This document shows, in pieces, positions 1-4,553 of a stretch of 8,517 nt of DNA; the first letter of the stretch is position 1; each line of letters opens with the position of its first letter. The stretch comes from Chloroflexota bacterium (GTDB taxonomy: Bacteria > Chloroflexota > Anaerolineae > Anaerolineales > Anaerolineaceae): the NCBI GenBank assembly GCA_023434145.1, contig JAEYTI010000292.1, positions 1-8,517 on the forward strand, written 5' to 3'. The position numbers were made by a program, and so were the translations under genes. The notes beneath the pieces are model-generated. The model was not told the DNA's origin. It saw only the letters and a program-made list of their open reading frames with translations, and made no database searches.

Positions 1-34
1 CCCCTATTGAATCACATCCCCTTTAAAATCGGAA

Positions 35-67
35 GGGGCTGTCTCAATGTACTTTTGAGACAGCCCC
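35..67. repeat. 13-bp perfect inverted repeat near the left edge
   Basis: Arms 35-47 and 55-67 are exact reverse complements with a 7-nt spacer. There is no T-tract after it on the plus strand. On the minus strand it is followed by a moderately T-containing stretch (ttccgatttt), so it could be a weak minus-strand terminator of something beyond the left edge. The GGGGCTGTCTCAA-type arm also resembles the terminal repeats I recall from some IS1182-like insertion sequences, but no transposase is visible. The function is unresolved. Confidence 0.6.
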
Positions 68-154
68 AATCCACCAGCATACTGCTAAGTACCCAAGAAA
101 CAGAAACGCACCCCTACAATCACGGCAAAACCCAGAAAGCTATAAGAGAAGATC
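68..154. other. AT-richer non-coding stretch upstream of the promoter
   Basis: I see no gene, tRNA or repeat here. The only open frame across it (about 7-198) runs through the hairpin and the promoter, has no ribosome binding site and resembles no protein I recognise. It is best read as intergenic DNA upstream of the trpS promoter. Confidence 0.6.
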
Positions 155-182
155 TTGACTTTTTAAAAAACGATCTTATAAT
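155..182 (+). promoter_or_regulatory. Sigma-70-like promoter of the T-box/trpS/trpB2 unit
   Basis: The -35 hexamer TTGACT (155-160, five of six consensus bases) and a perfect -10 TATAAT (177-182) are separated by 16 nt in an AT-rich stretch. The predicted transcription start is about 189-190, just before the T-box stem I begins near 204, which is where a T-box promoter should lie. The assignment rests on consensus and position only. Confidence 0.8.
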
Positions 183-426
183 CGAGCTAACAAAATAATC
201 AAAGACTGTGAAGAGGACGAGTATGCGCCGCCCAGGCGGCACAGAGAGCGGGAGCAAGAGGTGAGAACCTGCCCGTACAGCAGCGCAGAATGGACCTCAG
301 AGTTGCAGGGTAAACGTCGCATCCTGATGGATGCTTACAAGTAGCCCGCGCCGGAGTTGCCACCGTTATCAGGGCAAAGGGTATACCCGGTTAACCGGCG
401 TACCTAAAAGTGAGGCTGGCGTTTCT

Positions 427-455
427 CCCTGTTGCATCACCGACAGGGTTTTTTT
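427..455 (+). terminator. Terminator-like hairpin inside the T-box leader (stem III position)
   Basis: Arm 427-432 (ccctgt) pairs with 443-448 (acaggg), with a possible extra T-G pair inside, and is followed immediately by seven T residues (449-455). Its place just before the antiterminator is that of T-box stem III. The uninterrupted T-tract makes it look like a short intrinsic terminator in its own right. Whether it terminates cannot be judged from sequence, since the six-pair core stem is weak to moderate. Confidence 0.5.
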
Positions 456-495
456 GTTAAAGCAGCGCAGTCTAACGAAGGTGGCACCACGGACT

Positions 496-530
496 CGCGT
501 TCGTCCTTCCATAGGACGAACGCGTTTTTT
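496..530 (+). terminator. Regulated intrinsic terminator of the Trp T-box
   Basis: There is a perfect 12-bp stem (496-507 with 513-524), a 5-nt loop and six T residues (525-530). The 5' arm shares bases 502-507 with the antiterminator, so the two structures exclude each other. This is the off-state of the T-box, and read-through reaches trpS. Confidence 0.93.
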
Positions 531-546
531 ATTTGCTCTTTTACGA

Positions 547-602
547 TTGTGATGGGTTGCTGCGTGTGCAGGCTTGCCTGCACACGCAGCAACCCATCAC
601 AA
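547..602 (+). repeat. 27-bp perfect palindrome between the T-box terminator and trpS
   Basis: Arms 547-573 and 576-602 are exact reverse complements over 27 bp with only two bases between them. It starts 16 nt after the T-box terminator T-tract and ends 16 nt before the trpS Shine-Dalgarno core. No T-tract follows, so it is not a standard intrinsic terminator. It will form a very stable hairpin in every read-through transcript. Possible roles are mRNA 5'-end protection, an RNase III-type processing site or recruitment of a factor; none can be shown here. Confidence 0.9.
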
Positions 603-618
603 CAAAGGTTCTTTATGA

Positions 619-624
619 AGGAGG
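619..624 (+). promoter_or_regulatory. Shine-Dalgarno site that sets the trpS start
   Basis: AGGAGG lies 4 nt before the ATG at 629, which is short but usable spacing. It rules out the longer in-frame start at 533, whose added residues would be encoded by the 27-bp palindrome. Confidence 0.85.
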
Positions 625-628
625 AAAA

Positions 629-1708
629 ATGGCTTACAAAGGACGAATTCTAACCGGCCACCGCCCCACCGGTCCGCGTCATATCGGTCATCTTGCCGGG
701 ACATTGGAAAATTGGGCGAAGCTGCAAGACACCTACGAATGCTTCTTCCTGGTCGCCGACCTGCACGTGCTAACCACCGACTACGCGCATCCCGATCGCG
801 TGCGCGAGAACAGCACCGGCATCGTCCTCGACTGGCTTGCCTCGGGGATCGACCCGAACCGCGCCACGCTGGTGCTGCAATCGGCGGCGCCGGCGCACGC
901 GCAGCTCAGCACGCTGTTGAGCATGCTGCTGACGGTCTCGCGGTTGGAGCGCGTACCTACCTATAAAGACCAGGTGCGCGAGCTGGGGTTGCAGCCTTCG
1001 ATGGGCTTTCTCGCGTACCCGGTTCTGCAAGCCGCGGATATCCTGGCATACAAAGCGAATGCCGTTCCGGTTGGCGAAGACCAGCTTCCGCACATCGAGC
1101 TGACCCGCGAGGCGGCGCGCAAGTTCAACTTGCAGTATGGTGAAACCTTCCCAGAGCCGGATGGCCTGCTTTCCACCACGCCGCGCCTGCCCGGTATTGA
1201 CAACCGCACCATGCACACCTCCTACGGCAACGCCATCTATCTGCGCGACAGTGAGGAAGAGACCACTCGCAAAGTGATGTCGATGTATACCGACCCCACC
1301 CGCCTGCGCGCCACCGATCCCGGGCACGTGGAGGGTAACCCCACCTTCGCTTACCACGACGTTTTCAACACCAACAAGGAGGAGGTAGAAGACTTGAAGG
1401 CCCGCTATGTGGTCGGAAAAGTGGGCGACGTGGAAGTGAAGCGCAAGCTGGCCGCCGCCATGAACAGCTATCTGGCGCCGATCCGCGCCCGCCGCGAAGC
1501 GTTGGCCGCCCGTCCAGATGATGTGATCGACATTCTGCGCGATGGCACGCGCCGCGCCCAGGAAATCACCGGGCAGGTGCTGGCCGAGGTGCAGGAGAAG
1601 ATGGGCCTTGCCACAAGCCTGCTTGCTGACGTGCCCGTTCCCACCACCGGGGGACGCGCGAACAGGCCCAACGATTTCCGGCCCGAGAATATGCTGTATA
1701 TCCCCTAA
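629..1708 (+). CDS. trpS: Tryptophanyl-tRNA synthetase with degenerate KMSKS motif
   Basis: A class Ic aminoacyl-tRNA synthetase, acting in the cytosol, that activates tryptophan with ATP and loads it onto tRNA-Trp. The 359-aa product is slightly longer than the usual 325-350. The N-terminal Rossmann fold shows TGHRPTGPRHIGHL, with HIGH at residues 18-21. PVGEDQ (147-152) followed by H155 and E157 is the GxDQ signature typical of TrpRS. The KMSKS region reads NRTMHTSYGN: T194 and T197 replace both lysines and H196 the first serine, within an otherwise well-aligned context. The C-terminal anticodon-binding helices (about 275-335) are recognisable, followed by a short tail. The start at 629 is chosen because AGGAGG (619-624) precedes it by 4 nt; the in-frame upstream extension would pass through the palindrome. 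It is the first gene after the Trp T-box and is probably co-transcribed with trpB2. Confidence 0.95.
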   Translation: MAYKGRILTGHRPTGPRHIGHLAGTLENWAKLQDTYECFFLVADLHVLTTDYAHPDRVRENSTGIVLDWLASGIDPNRATLVLQSAAPAHAQLSTLLSMLLTVSRLERVPTYKDQVRELGLQPSMGFLAYPVLQAADILAYKANAVPVGEDQLPHIELTREAARKFNLQYGETFPEPDGLLSTTPRLPGIDNRTMHTSYGNAIYLRDSEEETTRKVMSMYTDPTRLRATDPGHVEGNPTFAYHDVFNTNKEEVEDLKARYVVGKVGDVEVKRKLAAAMNSYLAPIRARREALAARPDDVIDILRDGTRRAQEITGQVLAEVQEKMGLATSLLADVPVPTTGGRANRPNDFRPENMLYIP

Positions 1709-1715
1709 TCAGCAC

Positions 1716-1748
1716 GGCGTAGATTCAGCGTAGGGCTGGATCTACGCC
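1716..1748 (+). repeat. 14-bp hairpin in the trpS-trpB2 gap
   Basis: Arms 1716-1729 and 1735-1748 form 14 pairs, one of them a G-U wobble at 1725-1739, around a 5-nt loop. It fills most of the 73-nt gap between the trpS stop and the trpB2 start. The base following it is A/C-rich sequence without a T-tract, so it should not be an efficient intrinsic terminator. It could act as an mRNA processing or stability element between the two cistrons. Confidence 0.75.
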
Positions 1749-1767
1749 ACCAACCTTCCACCGCCCG

Positions 1768-1774
1768 AGAGGAG
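1768..1774 (+). promoter_or_regulatory. Shine-Dalgarno site of trpB2
   Basis: AGAGGAG ends 7 nt before the ATG at 1782, which is ideal spacing. It lies downstream of the intergenic hairpin, so the hairpin does not cover it. Confidence 0.85.
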
Positions 1775-1781
1775 ACCCACC

Positions 1782-3158
1782 ATGACAGACGTGACCCGCT
1801 TTTTACTTTCTGAGAACGACGTGCCAAAGTTCTGGTACAACATCAACGCCGACAACCCCGTGCCCCCTGCCCCCGTACTGCACCCGGGCACCAAAGAACC
1901 GGTTACGCCCGACTTTCTCTCTGTGCTCTTCCCCATGGACATCATCATGCAAGAGATCAGCACCGAGCGTTATATTCAGATCCCCGAGGAAGTGCGCGAG
2001 CTGTACAAGCTGTGGCGGCCCACCCCGCTGATCCGCGCGCTGCGGCTGGAGAAGGCGCTGGGCACCACCGCGCATATCTACTACAAGTACGAAGGCGTCT
2101 CTCCCTCTGGCAGCCATAAATCCAACACGGCGCTGCCCCAGGCATTCTACAACAAGATCTCCGGCACAAAAGCGCTCACCACTGAGACCGGCGCAGGCCA
2201 GTGGGGCTCCGCGTTAAGCATGGCGGGGCGCTTCTTCGACCTGGATATCGAAGTCTACATGGTGAAGGTTTCGTACAACCAGAAACCCTACCGCCGCTTC
2301 CTGATGGAAGCTTATGACGCGAAAGTCTATGCCAGCCCCACCGACCGCACCAACGCCGGGCGCAATATCCTCGCAGCGGACCCCGACAGCCCTGGCTCGC
2401 TTGGCATCGCCATCTCCGAGGCGGTAGAAGTCGCCGCCACTTCTGGTGGGGCGAAGAAGTACAGCCTTGGCTCGGTGCTCAATCACGTCCTCCTGCATCA
2501 AACGGTGATCGGCGAGGAATCGCTGAAGCAGATGGATATGGCAAATGAGTATCCCGATGTGGTGATCGGCTGCGTGGGCGGCGGATCAAACTTTGGCGGC
2601 ATCGCGCTGCCCTTCCTGCGCGAGAATCTGAAAAATGGCCAGCGCACGCGCCTGGTGGCCGTAGAACCCAAAGCCAGCCCCTCACTGACCAAGGGCCTGT
2701 ATGCCTTCGATTACGGCGACACCGCCCAGATGGCCCCCATCGTCAAGATGCACACGCTGGGGCACAGCTTTATCCCACCGGCGATTCATGCGGGCGGGCT
2801 GCGCTACCACGGCATGGCTCCCCTGCTCTGCTCGCTGTACGATGCGGGCATGATCGAGGCCAAAGCCGTCCACCAGATCCCCACCTTCGAGGCGGCGCTG
2901 CTGTTTGCCCACACCGAAGGCCTGCTGCCCGCGCCCGAATCGGCCCACGCCATCCGCGTTGCAATCGATGAAGCGCTGGAGGCCAAAGATCGCGGTGAAA
3001 AGCGCGTGATCCTCTTCAACCTCTCCGGGCATGGCAACTTCGACCTCTCGGCCTATGAGGCGTATCACAACGGCAAGCTAGAGAATTTCGACTACCCGGA
3101 TGAGGAAATCCAAAAAATTAAGAGCCGCCTGCCCGAAGTGAACATGCAGGCAGCATAG
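1782..3158 (+). CDS. trpB: Tryptophan synthase beta chain, TrpB2 type
   Basis: A PLP-dependent enzyme that condenses indole with L-serine to give L-tryptophan. At 458 aa it is longer than canonical TrpB (about 400). It has TrpB2 hallmarks: an N-terminal extension, RPTPLIRA at 79-86, and SGSHKSN at 109-115 with the Schiff-base lysine K113. Also visible are ETGAGQWG (135-142), the glycine-rich PLP phosphate loop GGGSN (266-270), EGLLPAPESAHA (379-390) and SGHGNFD (415-421). TrpB2 enzymes are generally thought to work without the TrpA subunit and to salvage free indole; no trpA lies nearby, which fits. The gene starts 73 nt after trpS on the same strand, with no terminator or promoter that I can see between them, so it should be under the same T-box. 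All key residues look intact. The TrpB2 subtype is inferred from motifs and length. Confidence 0.95.
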   Translation: MTDVTRFLLSENDVPKFWYNINADNPVPPAPVLHPGTKEPVTPDFLSVLFPMDIIMQEISTERYIQIPEEVRELYKLWRPTPLIRALRLEKALGTTAHIYYKYEGVSPSGSHKSNTALPQAFYNKISGTKALTTETGAGQWGSALSMAGRFFDLDIEVYMVKVSYNQKPYRRFLMEAYDAKVYASPTDRTNAGRNILAADPDSPGSLGIAISEAVEVAATSGGAKKYSLGSVLNHVLLHQTVIGEESLKQMDMANEYPDVVIGCVGGGSNFGGIALPFLRENLKNGQRTRLVAVEPKASPSLTKGLYAFDYGDTAQMAPIVKMHTLGHSFIPPAIHAGGLRYHGMAPLLCSLYDAGMIEAKAVHQIPTFEAALLFAHTEGLLPAPESAHAIRVAIDEALEAKDRGEKRVILFNLSGHGNFDLSAYEAYHNGKLENFDYPDEEIQKIKSRLPEVNMQAA

Positions 3159-3174
3159 CGCGTGAAGTAGTTCC

Positions 3175-3240
3175 TGTATTGAAACACGGTGCGCGAGTTA
3201 CCTGTAACTCGCGCACCGTGTTTCAATACACAAATTTTTT
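3175..3240 (+). terminator. Intrinsic terminator of the trpS-trpB2 unit (26-bp stem)
   Basis: Arms 3175-3200 and 3205-3230 form a perfect 26-bp stem with a 4-nt loop (cctg). After caaa, six T residues (3235-3240) follow. It sits in the gap between two convergent genes, starting 16 nt after the trpB2 stop and ending at the last base before the FIST-gene stop. In the minus direction no T-tract follows the stem, so strong termination is expected only for plus-strand transcripts. The stem is much longer than a usual intrinsic terminator. Confidence 0.85.
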
Positions 3241-4461
3241 CTATGCTTCGCCGATAATCACCAGCGCAAGGTTCTGATTATGCAGCACAGGAGGCTTGGT
3301 TACATCCGCGCGGACCATTTGCCCAAAGGTGTATGCTCCGACCAGCGGCAGGTCGCCAATGACAGTTTTTATGGCCGCGGAAACCTGCCCTGGGCGTGAC
3401 TCAAACAGCAGCCGCCATGCCACATCCACCAGGGCAATCGCCAGCAGCGGTTTTGCCCCGCCCAAGTTGTTCATCGCCTTTTCGGCGGCATCGCGAGCGG
3501 CAGTCAGGCAGGCATCGGGGTCGCCGGTCATCAGGTGCACCACGGCGCCTTCTGGCACAGGCGCGCTCATCCGCAAGCTGCCATCCACCTCAACCCGCAG
3601 GGCCGAGCGCAGCAGCAGTTTCGAAGGGTCTGTTTTGGTCAAAGGGCCTGTACCGGTGGCCTCACGTTCCACAACCTGTTCTACGCCCAGCGGATACAGG
3701 CGCGCCATATCCGTCAGCGGCGGGAACGCCCAATCACGTGGAGAGAAGCCAAAATAGCGCGCATAGGCTTCCACCGCGGGCGCTCCGTCGAGCGTTTGCA
3801 ACCAGACGTCACGCGTGCGCGTCGCCTGGAAATACACACCCAGATCCTGCCAGCCGTGCGCCAGGCCCACACCCAGTCGGAACTTTCCGCCCAAAATCGC
3901 AGCGGACATCGCACCCGGGCCGGCTTGATTCTTGCCAATGATGTAGGTTTTGCCCAGCGAAGGCTCACCCGCCGCCATGCAGCCGGTAACGTTGACAGCA
4001 AGGTCATCGAATGCGCCGCAGAAAGGCATCAGGCTGCCGTTGATACCATCTGCTGCCAGCAAAATATCCTGCGGCAGGAAAACCTCCTGCTTCAAGTTCT
4101 GGATGAACTGGCGAGCCGTGGAGACGCTGTTTATCGCAAAGTTTGGGAACCACTGCACGTCTGCTTTGTATTCGCTCGCGGCATTTGCCGGGGCAGCAAT
4201 TAGCGCAATCAGCACACTGCGCATCTGGTCGCCCTGGCAGCACATCGGGTGTATGGTGCTAAAGCCCCACAGGGGCGTATCACCCAGCAGGCTGGTTAAT
4301 CCCGCCAGAACTTCGGTGGTATTGTACTCCTGCGAGACAAATGCCAGCGCCAGAACGGGTTTTGCCGTGCCGATCTGGTCCAACGCGCGCTGGGTGGCTT
4401 GCATGGCTGCGTCGCGACCATTAATCCCCGTTCCTACCCCGTAAACTGCGGTACGTTTCAT
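3241..4461 (-). CDS. FIST-domain sensory protein (FIST_N and FIST_C)
   Basis: A 406-aa soluble protein with no signal peptide or membrane segment. It matches the FIST family layout, a sensory domain thought to bind small ligands. FIST_N covers about residues 25-230: it has PVLALAFVSQEYN (35-47), TPLWGFST (62-69), RLGVGLAHGW (195-204) and LDGAPAVEAY (224-233). FIST_C runs from about 231 to 395, with LYPLGV (255-260), VDGSLRMSAPVPEG (292-305), PLVGAYTFGQM (372-382) and LHNQ near the end. The position where FIST proteins often carry a cysteine reads VDVAWR (345-350). The start at 4461 is preferred because AGAGG lies 5 nt upstream. An in-frame ATG at 4485 would add eight residues but has only an A-tract upstream. 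It lies downstream of the histidine kinase on the same strand and may supply it with a sensory input, which is inference. No output domain is present. Confidence 0.85.
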   Translation of the reverse strand: MKRTAVYGVGTGINGRDAAMQATQRALDQIGTAKPVLALAFVSQEYNTTEVLAGLTSLLGDTPLWGFSTIHPMCCQGDQMRSVLIALIAAPANAASEYKADVQWFPNFAINSVSTARQFIQNLKQEVFLPQDILLAADGINGSLMPFCGAFDDLAVNVTGCMAAGEPSLGKTYIIGKNQAGPGAMSAAILGGKFRLGVGLAHGWQDLGVYFQATRTRDVWLQTLDGAPAVEAYARYFGFSPRDWAFPPLTDMARLYPLGVEQVVEREATGTGPLTKTDPSKLLLRSALRVEVDGSLRMSAPVPEGAVVHLMTGDPDACLTAARDAAEKAMNNLGGAKPLLAIALVDVAWRLLFESRPGQVSAAIKTVIGDLPLVGAYTFGQMVRADVTKPPVLHNQNLALVIIGEA

Positions 4462-4466
4462 GCGTG

Positions 4467-4471
4467 CCTCT
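4467..4471 (-). promoter_or_regulatory. Shine-Dalgarno site favouring the FIST start at 4461
   Basis: Read on the minus strand, AGAGG ends 5 nt before the ATG at 4461. The alternative ATG at 4485 is preceded by an A-rich tract with no Shine-Dalgarno match. Confidence 0.6.
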
Positions 4472-4495
4472 TCGTGTTTCGCCATTTTGTTTTTT

Positions 4496-4530
4496 TGGAT
4501 GGAATGAGGCGCAACGCCTCATTCCATCCA
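4496..4530 (-). repeat. 16-bp perfect palindrome between the kinase and FIST genes
   Basis: Arms 4496-4511 and 4515-4530 pair perfectly over 16 bp with a 3-nt loop. In the direction of transcription (minus) the hairpin is followed by a run of A residues and not T, so it is not an intrinsic terminator for the kinase gene. In the plus direction no T-tract follows either. It lies 23 nt after the kinase stop codon and about 35 nt before the preferred FIST start, where it could protect the upstream message or tune FIST translation. Confidence 0.85.
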
Positions 4531-4553
4531 TCGAAACCCGTTGGACAGCTCTC

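Larger units (their letters stand above)
190..533 (+). promoter_or_regulatory. T-box riboswitch, tRNA-Trp specific
   Basis: This leader RNA binds tRNA-Trp and senses whether it is charged; uncharged tRNA stabilises the antiterminator so that trpS and trpB2 are transcribed. In stem I, 213-216 pairs with 295-298 and 224-228 pairs with 283-287. They enclose a symmetric 7x7 specifier loop: acgagta (217-223, with the AGTA S-turn) opposite gaatgga (288-294). The specifier triplet is TGG at 291-293, followed by the usual purine. The distal loop carries the AGAG and GGTGAGAACC-type motifs (243-269). The conserved linker words CCGTTATC (363-370) and AAGTGAGG (408-415) follow. The T-box proper is 474-492, with bulge TGGCACC (482-488). 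TGGC pairs with a GCCA tRNA end, as expected for a bacterial tRNA-Trp with discriminator G. In the antiterminator, 477-481 pairs with 505-509 and 489-491 with 502-504. Confidence 0.95.

Noticed and set aside
7..198. 63-codon open frame on the plus strand at the left edge
   Set aside because: It runs through the 35-67 palindrome and the -35/-10 promoter elements, has no ribosome binding site and shows no recognisable protein features.
533..628. N-terminal extension of trpS to an upstream ATG at 533
   Set aside because: The extension would be encoded largely by the 27-bp palindrome, while a strong AGGAGG directs initiation at 629, where the canonical TrpRS N-terminus begins.
615..653. Twelve-codon frame (MKEEKWLTKDEF) with a Trp codon, overlapping the trpS start out of frame and preceded by AAAGG at 604-608
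   Set aside because: A leader-peptide role is tempting, but it has a single Trp codon, overlaps the trpS Shine-Dalgarno site and needs no role because the T-box already explains regulation.
770..1357. 195-codon minus-strand frame opposite trpS
   Set aside because: It is an antisense shadow of a clearly coding, GC-rich gene, and its low-complexity translation resembles nothing known.
3535..4203. 222-codon plus-strand frame opposite the FIST gene
   Set aside because: The minus-strand FIST reading frame has clear family motifs throughout, and this frame is its antisense shadow with no start signal.
4496..4530. Hairpin 4496-4530 as an intrinsic terminator
   Set aside because: The T-rich run lies on the wrong side: it precedes the stem on the plus strand and becomes an A-tract on the transcribed minus strand.
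547..4530. The palindromes as a CRISPR array or dispersed repeat family
   Set aside because: They are single, widely spaced and different in sequence, and no direct repeats or spacers are present.
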